A stretch of DNA of 64,000 nucleotides. It comes from Panopea generosa. Lineage: Eukaryota; Mollusca; Bivalvia; Adapedonta; Hiatellidae. Each line of letters opens with the position of its first letter. Position 1 is the stretch's first letter. A program made the translations under genes and the position numbers. The stretch spans positions 77,825,719 through 77,889,718 of the forward strand of contig CM055899.1 in NCBI GenBank assembly GCA_029582155.1. Reading direction: 5' to 3'. The notes under the pieces are model-generated. The model worked only from the letters and a program-made list of their open reading frames with translations. It was not told where the DNA came from and did no database searches. Positions 26,805 through 39,800 of the stretch are shown piece by piece.

Positions 26805-29800
26805 GATCAGGTTTGGAATGATTAATTGATACGCAGTTTAGTTTACTGACTGTAATACGAGTATTGTATTACTGAGTTGAAATGTGGGAGTTTAGTGACT
26901 GTAATACGAGTATTGTATTACTGAGTTGAAATGTGGGAGTTTAGTGACTGTAATACGAATATTGTATTACTTAGTTGAAATGTTGTCCATGGAAATCAAG
27001 TCCCAATAGCAGAGTCGAATGACTGCGTATCCAAATAACTCTTCCAATAAATACATGCATTGATACAACGTACACTTAATTTCAAGTCAAAAATTACCTG
27101 TACACGTATGTCTATTGTAATCCAGTGTATACCCTCCCCTACAGGAACATGTGTACGAGCCTTGGTTGTTATGACAACTGTGTGCACAGTGAGAACTGCC
27201 TAAGTTGCACTCATCTTTATCTGAATCATGACAATATCAAATAATGATACACATTTAGAACGGTGATATAAGGCACTGTCGGCAGATGGCAACTAACCTT
27301 TCATCTCGAAGATCATGGGTTCTAGTTCAGCTCTGTTCAAAATATTTACGTGAGAAAGTTTCCAAGTTATTTTCGGAGGGACGATGCTTCTCCTCAGACT
27401 CATTAAGAGGTCTTCATCCATCAATAAAACTGGATGCGCCATGTATAACCTGTCACCTATCATGTATAACCTGTCACCTGTCATGTATAACCTGTAGTGT
27501 TTCGTAAAAACAATGGTCATATAAAGGGGTCGACTAAAACGATGTATAACCTGTCACTTGTCATGTATAATCAGTACTGGGTAGTAAAAACAATGTTTAT
27601 ACATAGGGGTCGACTATAACAATGTATAACCTGTCACATGTCATGTTTAACCTGTAATGTTTCGTCAAAACAATGGTCATACACAGGGGTCGACTTTAAC
27701 GATGTATAACCTGTCACCTGTGATGTATAATCTGTACTTTTCGTAAAAACAATGGTCATACACAGGGGTCGACTTTAACGATGTATAACCTCTCACCTGT
27801 CATGTATAATCAGTACTCGGTAGTAAAAACAATGTTCATACATAGGGGTCGACTATAACAATGTATAACCTGTCACATGTCATGTATAACCTGTACTGTT
27901 TCGTAAAAACAATGGTCATACACAGGGGTCGACTAAAACGATGTATAACCTGTCACCTGTGATGTATAATCTGTACTGTTTCGTAAAAACAATGGTCATA
28001 CACAGGGGTCGACTTTAACGATGTATAACCTGTCACCTGTCATGTATACTCTGTACTGTTTCGTCAAAACAATGGTTATACACAGGGGTCGACTATTACG
28101 ATGTATGACCTATCACCTGTCATGTATAACCTGTATTGTTTCGTAAAAACATAGTTAAACACAGGGGTCGACTATAACGATGTATAACCTCCCACCTGTC
28201 ATGTATAACATGTACTGTTTCGTAAAAAAATGGTCATACACAGGGGTCGACTATAACGATACATAACTTGTCACCTGTCATGTATAACCTGTACCATTTT
28301 GTAAAATCAATTGTCATACACAGGGATCGACTATAACGATGTATAACCTCTCACCTGTCATGTATAACATGTACTGTTTCGTAAAAACAATTGTCATACA
28401 CAGGGGTCGACTATAACGATGTATAACCTCTCACCTGTCATGTATAACATGTACTGTTTCGTAAAAACAATGGTCATACACAGGGGTCGACTATAACGAT
28501 GTATAACGTCTCACCTGTCATGTATAACATGTATTGTTTCGTAAAAACAATGGTCATACACAGGGGTCGACTATAACGATGTATAACATGTCACCAGTCA
28601 TATATAACCTGTACTGTGTCGTAAAAACATAGTTAAACACAGGGGCCGACTATAACGATATATACCATGTCACCTGTCATATATAACCTGTACTGCTTCG
28701 GAAAAACAATGGTCATACACAGGAGTCGACTATAACGATGTATAACCTGTCACCTGTTATGTATAACCTGTACTGTTTCATTAAAACAATGGTCATACAC
28801 AGGGGTCGCCTATAACGATGTATAACCTCTCGTCTGTCATGTATAACCTGTACTGCTTCATAAAAACAATGTCCATACACAGGGGTTGACTAAAACAATG
28901 TATAACCTGTCACCTGTCATATATAACCTGTACTGCTTCGTAAAAACAATGGTCGTACACAGGGGTTGACTTAAACATGTATATCCTGTCACCTGTGATG
29001 TATAACCTGTACAGTTTCGTAAAAACAACGGTCATACACAGGGGTCGACTATAACGATGTATAACCTGTCACCTGTCATATATAACCTGTATTGTTTCGT
29101 AAAAACAATGGTCATACACAGGGGTCGACTATAACGATGTATAACCTATCACCTGTCATGTATAACCTGTATTGTTTCGTAAAAACAATGGTCATGCACA
29201 GGGATCGACTATAACGATGTATAACCTCTCACCTGTCATGTATAGCCTATACTGTTTCGTAAAAACAATGGTCATACACAGGGGTCGACTATAACCATGT
29301 ATAACCTCTCACCTGTCATGTATGACCTATACTGTTTCGTAAAAACAATGGTCATACACAGGGGTCAACTATAACGATGTATAACCTATCAGCTGTCATG
29401 TATAACCTGTATTGTTTCGTAAAAACAATGGTCATACACAGGGGTCGACTAAAACGATGTATAACCTGTCACCTGTCATGTATAACCTGTACTGTTTCTT
29501 AAAAAAATGGTCATACACAGGGGTCGACTATAACGATGTATAACCTGTCACCTGTCATGTATAACCTATACTGTCTCGTAAAAACAATGGTCATACACAG
29601 GGGTCCACTATAACCATGCATAACCTGTCACCTGTCATGTATAACCTATACTGTTTCGTAAAAACAATGGTCATACACAGGGATCGACTATAACGATGTA
29701 TAACCTATCACCTGTCATGTATAACCTGTATTGTTTCGTTAAAACAATGGTCATACACAGGGGTCGACTAAAACGATGTATAACCTGTCACCTGTCATGT

Positions 29801-30812
29801 ATAACCTGTACTGTTTTGTAAAAACAATGGTCATACACAGGGGTCCACTATAACGATGTATAACCTGACACCTGTCAAGTATAACCTGTACTGTTTCGTA
29901 AAAACAATGGTCATACACAGGGGTCGACTAAATCGTTGAATAACCTGTCACCTGTCGTGTATAACATGTACTGTTTCGTAAAAACAATTAGCATACACAG
30001 GGGTCGACTAAAACGATGTATAACCTGTCAGCTGTCATGTATAACATGTACTGTTTCGTAAAAACAATGGTCATACACAGGGGTCGACTATAACCATGTA
30101 TAACCTGTCTATAATGATACGTATCCACGAATATTCTCTAAGAGTGAGACAGACAATTTAAATAAACATCTACTAAATACTATAGATACAGAAAAAGATT
30201 GACATCTTTGAAGGCAAACTTTGCAGTTGTTTTTCACAAACAAAATTGTCTTATCAATAATAAGGAAGGACCCATATGAGATATGGTGTAATTATTATAT
30301 AAGGAGCTCTACTTTACCAGTGTTAAAGCAACCGAGTTTATTCACAATAATAATACATATGGTTATAATTTATTGTATTATTACACACCAGCGTGGTGCT
30401 TTTTCTAACGCAATACATAATGACACTGATATATATGCATATGAATAAAAATTTACAGTGTAAAACGTGAATTTATATAAATATTAATTATAGAACATAA
30501 GTTTCTAGTAATGTATAATGCGGAAGTACTGGCGAATATTCTATAAAAAAAACTACAAGATTATGATTTGCAACTGTTTATACAATAAACAAGGGATACA
30601 GGAAACTGTATTTTGTGTCGGATGTAGCTGTTTACAAAACTATGTGCCGTTATTTTGATGAGATTCACAAATTGATGAATAATCTGTTTGTTGCACTGTA
30701 TAAAAAGTTTTTTTAAAATTATTAACAGATTGAGCATTTTATATGATATGGAATATAGCTCAATATTTAAAATCTAGAACAAACAAAAATAACTCACTAT
30801 TTGGTCTGGGAC

Positions 30813-30864
<52 letters not shown>

Positions 30865-33800
30865 GTGCTTCGTTGTTTAACTTTTAAACAGAAAAAAGCT
30901 GTTTATTTTAAACTCTTAAGGGAAACGTCATCTAAACGAGTTCATTGAATTATGCTGTAGAAATATAGTCATAATCTTGAAAAAGTATAAGTCAAGAAGT
31001 TTTTGAAATATAATAATCTAAGCGTCTATAGAAATATTGCAATTTCCCCAGTATGATACAGCAATAATCAAGTTTCAAACTCAGTTGCTATCCAAATAGT
31101 TCAGTGTCTAGGTCGCAAATGGAACTGCTGATGTGGTTAATAAAATACGTATCCAATTCTTTCATTACAAATGCCATATTTAAAGATTAATGTTACCATT
31201 TAGAAAAAAATCGAAAGCATTATGAAGCAATTAATTACCATAACATACCCATTTAAATTGATTCAAAAATTTAATGCAACCATATTTCGAATTTATGTTT
31301 TAAGATTTTATCATTTCTCATGTGTACTTTTTGTTTCATATTATAAGGAATCTACGTGTTAAAGGTTTTAAGCAGGGTTAATAATAATCATTTCTTATGT
31401 GTAGTTACAAATTTGTATAATACTTTATTTACCTTCGCATGTTGTTTTGTCCGACTGTAGAAGATATCCTCTGTGACAAGCACAATTAAATGAACCGGCG
31501 GTGTTCGTACACAGCTGGTCACATTTGTTCAGTGAACATTCATTTATATCTACAACACAAAAACATACACTATAACGATATTGGAAAACGTCAAAACAAA
31601 AAAACAGGTTTGTATATTGACAAAAGTGTCAACAATACAGGAGGTGCCAAATTATTCAGTAAACTCTCAGGTAAACAACCAATAGCATCAACAAACAATA
31701 AGTACTGTAGTATATGGATATATACACTCGGACTAATTATATTGCGTTTTCATATCTGTTCCTGTGTTGCGTTTTCATATCTCTAACTGTGTTGCGTTTT
31801 CATATCTCTTCCTGTGTTGCGTTTTCATATCTCTTCATGTGTTGCGTTTTCATATCTCTAACTGTGTTGCGTTTTCATATCTCGTCATGTGTTGCGTTTT
31901 CATATCTCGTCATGTGTTGCGTTTTCATATCTCTTCATGTGTTGTGTTTTCATATCTCTAACTGTGTTGCGTTTTCATATCTCTTCCTGTGTTGCCTTTT
32001 CACATCTCTTTATGTGTTGCGTTTTCATATCTCATCATGTGTTGCGTTTTCATATCTCTTCATGTGTTGCGTTTTCATATCTCTTCATGTGTTGCGTTTT
32101 CATATCTCTTCATGTGTTGCGTTTTCATATCTCCAACTGTGTTGCGTTTTCATATCTCTTCATGTGTTGCGTTTTCATATCTCTAACTGTGTTGCGTTTT
32201 CATATCTCTTCATGTGTTGCGTTTTCATATCTCTTCATGTGTTGCGTTTTCATATCTCCAACTGTGTTGCGTTTTCATATCTCTTCATGTGTTGCGTTTT
32301 CATATCTCTTCATGTGTTGCGTTTTCATATCTCTTCATGTGTTGCGTTTTCATATCTCCAACTGTGTTGCGTTTTCATATCTCTTCATGTGTTGCGTTTT
32401 CATATCTCTTGAGTGTACATTACAACAAGCGTATATACTTTTTGATATTCCACATGTTGAAAAACGTGATTCGTTAACTTTAAACCATATTCACGTTTTC
32501 GTTTTATTTAGCTAAACATCTTTATTTTGTTTCTAATGATATATTTTACTTTCATCTACTTAATTTATTTCTAAAAAATTATTAATCTTTCTTATTTGTA
32601 TGTTCTCTCAAAACAGTTTTATAAGGCGGTATTCAGACAACATTAATTTTATCCAGATACAAACCATTTTTCGGTTGCTGGGTGCAATCAATGTAAATAT
32701 GTTTGTTTATCGAACATTACGTCAAGCTCAGACCATCCTTAAAAATCATTCGTCTGCGGTTTCCCGCTCCAAAATTTCAGAAGTGGATCCATGGGGTTTT
32801 ATTATTATGTATTGGAAAAAAATGTGGATTGTATTTTAGATAAAGGAAAGTATTCTGGGGAGAAATCAAATAAACTATATGTTAATAACTGAAAACTATC
32901 GTTGAATAAACATTTATTTTCCGAATAATAATTCAAACAAAATCCGACGTCGTACAACTTGTCTCAATCTAATCACTTAACCATATAATTAATATTCTTC
33001 AATTTGAAGATTTCAGGCGTGCTTATATATTATCATGCTGTACAATCTAAATTGTTTGTGTCAACAAGTTTGAAAATATTGAACTCATAAAACATATAAA
33101 TTTACTAAAATCTATTACCGACACAATGTATTCCATCAGAGCTAAGTTTATATCCAGACAATCTACAACCGCACCGTGAACCGCCATGATCTGTCAAACA
33201 GCGCTCGGCACATCCACCATTGCGATCGCTGCACGGTCTGTTATCTAAATATGATATATTGTATTAAGTGAAAAAAACTCTTATATTTTTATAATCGTCT
33301 GTCCCTTCTTCATTTTTGAATAATAAATACAGGTACTAGATACATAATATCGCACAACACCACAATGTATATTTATTATTCCAATTTTTCAAGATTATTG
33401 TATAAACGTATTTTTAATCTTTAATGGCTTATGTGTTGTGTTCTAGCTTTTGTGACACTTAATACCTCTATTGTTTACTTCCGTTAAGTAAAATATTTAT
33501 GTAAAACTGATTTTTTACAGTTATCTTAGAAACATTTTTAAATGACACTCACCGTGACAGCAACGTCCGGTCCGTCTGGCTGTGCACCGACATCCTGAAG
33601 TACTCGAGTATGTTCCGCCATTGTAACAAAACTCGTTACAATTTCTCCATTGGTGGTCATTGCTGTAAAAACAGACGTATCTCGATCTTGTCTGTGTACC
33701 TCCACTACATGATTCTGAGCAGGGGCCCCAAGATTTCCAACTGTCTTTGCTACCAGGCCAACACAATGCATCTTAAAAACAATGCGTCCTTTTTCGTGAA

Positions 33801-36800
33801 AATTGAAATGGCAACCAAGAATAGTACCACGAATAAAACACGGTATTTAAAATCTATAGTTAGGAATTGTAAAACAAAACAATATAATTTGTTGATTATG
33901 TGTATATACAGGTTTACTGCTTAACGTAGACGTCGTCAGCTGAAGCTCTACCTGTCATCCACCTGTCATCGGATGTTTCGACCCCTTATGCTTGGTACAT
34001 CCTCTGGGTGGCGGGACAGGTAGTGGAGATCAGACACTACCTCATCTACGTTGGCAGCCAAGTTGGTTCACTGCGACGTAGCCAGAGCAAGCTGGACGCT
34101 CTCACTTAAATATCATCATTATTTGATTGATCTAAGAGACAGGTAGTGGTGATCAGACAGTTCCTCGTCTACGTTGGCTGCCAAGTTGGTTCACTGCGGC
34201 GTAGCCAGAGACAGCTGGACACTCTCACTTAAATATCATCATTATTTGATTGATCTAAGGGACATGAAGTGGTGGTCAGACACTACCGCACCTACGTTGG
34301 ATGCCAAGTTGGTTCACTGCGGCGTAGCCTGTGCCAGGTGGACAATCTCACTTAAATATCATCATTATTAGATTGGTCTAAGAGACAGGTAGTGGTGTTC
34401 TGACACTACCTCATCTACGTCGCCTGACAAGTTGGTTCTCTGCGGCGTAGCCAGAGCCAGCTGAACGCTCTCACTTAAATATCATCATTATTTCATTGAT
34501 CTAAGGGACAGGTAGTGGTGATCAGACACTACCTCTTCTACGTTGGCTGCCAAGTTGGTTCACTGCAGCCTAGCCAGAGACAGCTGGACGCATTCACTTC
34601 AATATCATCATTGTTTGATTGATCTAAGAGACAGGTAGTGGTGATCAGACACTACCTCATCTACGTTGGCTGCCAAGTTGGTTCACTGCGGCGTAGCCAG
34701 AGACAGCCTGACGCTCTCACTTAAATATCATCATTATTTGGTTGATCTTAGGGACAGGTAGTGGTGATCAGACACTACCTCATCTACGTAGGCTGCCAAG
34801 TGGGGTCACTGCTGCGTAGCCTGTGCCAGCTGGACGCTATCACTTAAATATTATCATTATTTGATTGATCTAAGGGACAGGTAGTGGTGTTCTGACACTT
34901 ACTCATCTACGTCGGCTGCCAAGTTGGTTCACTGCAGCGTAACCAGTGCAAGCTGGACACTCTCACTTAAATATCATCATTATTTGATTGATCTTAGGGA
35001 CAGGTAGTGGTGATCAGACACTACCTCATCTACGTCGCCTGCAAGTTGGTTTACTGCGGCGTACCCAGAGACAGCTGGACGCTCTCACTTAAATATCATC
35101 ATTATTTGATTTATCTAAGAGACAGCTAGTGGTGATCAGACACTACCTCATCTACGTCGGCTGCCAAGTGGGTTCACTGCTGCGTAGCCTGTGCCAGCTG
35201 GACACTCTCACTTAAATATCATCAGTATATGATTAATCTAAGGGACAGGTAGTTTTGATCAGACACTACCTCATCTACGTCGGAGCTAAGTTGGTTCACT
35301 GCGGCGTAGCCAGAGCCAGCTGGATGCTTTCACTTAAATATCATCATAATTTGATTGATCTAAGAGACAGGTAGTGGTGATTAGACACTACCTTATCTAC
35401 GTCAGCTGCCAAGTTGGTTCACTGCGGCGTAGCCAGAGACAGCTGGACACTCTCAGTTAAATATCATCATTATTTTATTGATCTAAGGGACAGGTAGTAG
35501 TGATCAGACACTACCTCATCTGCGTTGGCTGCCAAGATCGATCACCGCGGCGTAGCCAGTGCCAGCTGGACACTCTCAAGTAAATATCATCATTATTTGA
35601 TTGGTCTAAGGACAGGTAGTGGTGATCAGACACTTCCTCATCGCCGTTGGCTGCCAAGTTGGTTCACTGCGGCGTAGCCAGTACCAGCTGGACGCTCTCA
35701 CTTAAATATCATCATTATTTGATTGGTCTAAGGGACAGGTAGTGGTGATCAGACACTACCTCATCTACGTTGGCTGCCAAGTTGGTTCACTGCGGCGTAG
35801 CCAGTACCAGCTGGACACTCTCACTTAAATATCATCATTATTTGATTGATCTAAGAGACAGGTAGTGGTGATCAGAAACTACCTCATCTACGTTGGCTGA
35901 CAAGTTGCTTCACTGCCGCGTAGCCAGAGGCAATTGGAGGCTCTCACTTAAATATCATCATTATTTGATTGATGAAATAGACAGGTAGTGGTGATCAGAC
36001 ACTACCTCATCTACGTTGGCTGCCAAGTTGGTTCACTGTTGCGTAGCCAGAGCCATCTGGACGCACTCATTTAAATAGCATCATTATTTGATTGATCTAA
36101 GAGACAGGTAGTGGTGATCAGACACTACCTCATCTACGTTGGCTGCCAAGCTAGTTCACTGCGGCGTAGCCAGATCAAGCTTGACGCTCTCACTTAAATA
36201 GCATCATTATTTGATTGATCTAAGGGACAGGTAGTGGTGATCAGACACTACCTCATCTACGTTGGCTGCCAAGCTAGTTCACTGCGGCGTAGCCAGATCA
36301 AGCTAGATGCGCTCACGTAAATATCATCATTATTGGTTGATCTAAGGGACAGGTAGTGGTGATCAGACACTACCTCATCTACGTTGGCTGCCAAGTTGGC
36401 TCACTGCGGCGTAGCCAGAGCAAGCTTGACGCTCTCACTTAAATATCATCATTATTTGATTGATCTAAGGGACAGGTAGTGGCGATCAGACACTACCTCA
36501 TCTGCGTTGGCCACCAAGTTGGCTCACTGCTGCGTAGACAGAGCAAGCTGGACACTCTCACTTAATATCATCATTATTTGAGTGATCTAAGTGACAGGTA
36601 GTGGTGATCAGACACTACCTCATCAACCTCGGCTGCCAAGTTGGTTCACTGCGGCGTAGCCAGAACAAGCTGGACGCTCTCACTTAATACCATCATTATT
36701 TGAGTGATCTAAGTGATAGGTAGTGGTGATCAGACACTACCTCATCAACCTCGGCTGCCAAGTTGGTTCACTGCGGCGTAGCCAGAGCAAGCTGGACGCT

Positions 36801-39800
36801 CTCACTTAATATCATCATTATTTGATTGAACTAAGGGACAGGTAGTGGTAATCAGACACTTCCTCATCTACGTTCGCTGCCAAGTTGGTTCACTGCGGCG
36901 TAGCCAGTGCCGGACGCTCTCACTTAAATATCATCATTATTTTATTGATCTAAGGATCAGATAGTGATGAACAGACACAACCTCATCTGCGTTGGCTGCC
37001 AAGTTGGTTCACTGCGGCGTTGCCAGAGCCAACTGGACACTCTCACTTAAATATCATCATTATTTGATTGATCTAAGAGACAGGTAGTGGTGATCAGAAA
37101 CTACCTCATCTACGTTGGCTGACAAGTTGCTTCACTGCCGCGTAGCCAGAGGCAATTGGAGGCTCTCACTTAAATATCATCATTATTTGATTGATGAAAT
37201 AGACAGGTAGTGGTGATCAGACACTACCTCATCTACGTTGGCTGCCAAGTTGGTTCACTGTTGCGTAGCCAGAGCCATCTGGACGCACTCATTTAAATAG
37301 CATCATTATTTGATTGATCTAAGAGACAGGTAGTGGTGATCAGACACTACCTCATCTACGTTGGCTGCCAAGCTAGTTCACTGCGGCGTAGCCAGATCAA
37401 GCTTGACGCTCTCACTTAAATAGCATCATTATTTGATTGATCTAAGGGACAGGTAGTGGTGATCAGACACTACCTCATCTACGTTGGCTGCCAAGCTAGT
37501 TCACTGCGGCGTAGCCAGATCAAGCTAGATGCGCTCACGTAAATATCATCATTATTGGTTGATCTAAGGGACAGGTAGTGGTGATCAGACACTACCTCAT
37601 CTACGTTGGCTGCCAAGTTGGCTCACTGCGGCGTAGCCAGAGCAAGCTTGACGCTCTCACTTAAATATCATCATTATTTGATTGATCTAAGGGACAGGTA
37701 GTGGCGATCAGACACTACCTCATCTGCGTTGGCCACCAAGTTGGCTCACTGCTGCGTAGACAGAGCAAGCTGGACACTCTCACTTAATATCATCATTATT
37801 TGAGTGATCTAAGTGACAGGTAGTGGTGATCAGACACTACCTCATCAACCTCGGCTGCCAAGTTGGTTCACTGCGGCGTAGCCAGAGCAAGCTGGACGCT
37901 CTCACTTAATACCATCATTATTTGAGTGATCTAAGTGATAGGTAGTGGTGATCAGACACTACCTCATCAACCTCGGCTGCCAAGTTGGTTCACTGCGGCG
38001 TAGCCAGAGCAAGCTGGACGCTCTCACTTAATATCATCATTATTTGATTGAACTAAGGGACAGGTAGTGGTAATCAGACACTTCCTCATCTACGTTGGCT
38101 GCCAAGTTGGTTCACTGCGGCGTAGCCAGTGCCGGACGCTCTCACTTAAATATCATCATTATTTTATTGATCTAAGGATCAGATAGTGATGAACAGACAC
38201 AACCTCATCTGCGTTGGCTGCCAAGTTGGTTCACTGCGGCGTTGCCAGAGCCAACTGGACACTCTCACTTAAATATCATCATTATTTGATTGATATAAGT
38301 GACAGCTAGTGGTGATCAGACACTACCTCTTCTACGTCGGCTGCCAAGTTGGTTCACTGCGGCGTAGCCAGAGGCAGCTGGACACCCTCACTTAAACTTA
38401 ATTATCATCATTATTTGATTGATCTAAGGAACAGGTAGTGGTGATCAGACACTTCCTCATCTACGTTTGCTGCCAAGTTGGTTCACTGCGGTGAAGCCAG
38501 AGCTAGCTGGACGCTCTCACTTAAATATCATCATTATTTGCTTGATCTAAGGGGCAGGTAGTGGTGATCAGTCACTTCCTCATCTACGTTGGCTGCCAAG
38601 TTTGTTCACTGCGGCGTAGCCAGCGCCATCTTGACGCTCTCACTTAAATATTATCATTATTTGAATGGTCTAAGGGACAGGTAGTGGTGATCAGACACTA
38701 CCTCATCTGCGTTAGCTACCAAGTTGGCTCACTGCGGCGTAGACTTAGCAAGCTGGACGCTCTCACTTAAATATCATCATTATTTTATTGATCTAAGGGA
38801 CAGGTAGTGGTGATCAGACACTTCTTCATCTGTGTTGGCTGCCAAGTTGGTTCACTGCGGCGTAGACAGAGCAAGCTGGACATTCTCAATTAAATATCAT
38901 CATTATTTGCTTGATCTAAGAGGCAGGTAGTGGTGATCAGTCACTTCCTCATCTACGTTGGCTGCCAAGTTTGTTCACTGCAGCGTAGCCAGTGCCAACT
39001 AGACGCTCTCACTTAAATATCATCATTATTTGATTGATATTATGGACAGGTAGTGGTGATCAGACACTACCTCATCTACGTCGGCTGGCAAGTGGGTTCA
39101 CTGCTGCGTAGCCTGTGCCAGCTGGACACTCGCACTTAAATATCATCATTATTTGATTGATCTAAGAGACATGTAGTGGTGATCAGACACTACCTCACCT
39201 ACGTTGGCTGCCAAGTTGGTTCACTGCGGCGTAGCCAGAGCCAACTGGACGCTCTCACTTAAATATCATCATTATTTGATTGATATTATGGACAGGTAGT
39301 GGTGATCAGACACTACCTCATCTACGTCGGCTGGCAAGTGGGTTCACTGCTGCGTAGCCTGTGCCAGCTGGACACTCGCACTTAAATATCATTATTATTT
39401 GATTGATCTAAGAGACATGTAGTGGTGATCAGACACTACCTCACCTACGTTGACTGCCAAGTTGGTTCACTGCGGCGTAGCCAGAGCCAACTGGACGCTC
39501 TCACTTAAATATCATCATTATTTGATTGGTCTTAAGGACAGTTAGTGGTGATCAGACACTACTTCATCTACGTTGGCTGCCAAGTTGGTTCACTGCGGCG
39601 TAGCCAGAGCCAGCTGGACGCTCTCACTTAAATATCATCATTATTTGATTGATCTAAGGGACAGGAAGTGGTGATCAGACACTACCTCATCTACGTTGGC
39701 TGCCAAGTTGGTTCACTGTGGCGTAGCCAGTACCAGCTGGACGCTCTCACTTAAATATCATCATTATTTGATTGATCTAAGGGACAGGTAGTGGTGATCA

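Noticed and set aside
33538..33924. ORFs at 33538-33771 (second minus frame) and 33610-33924 (plus)
   Set aside because: Shadow frames of exon 2; only the TSP1/EGF frame fits the phases and conserved cysteines.
34174..34371. 65-codon plus-strand ORF
   Set aside because: Lies in the 123-bp satellite; a unit length divisible by three keeps it open for one and a half units only.
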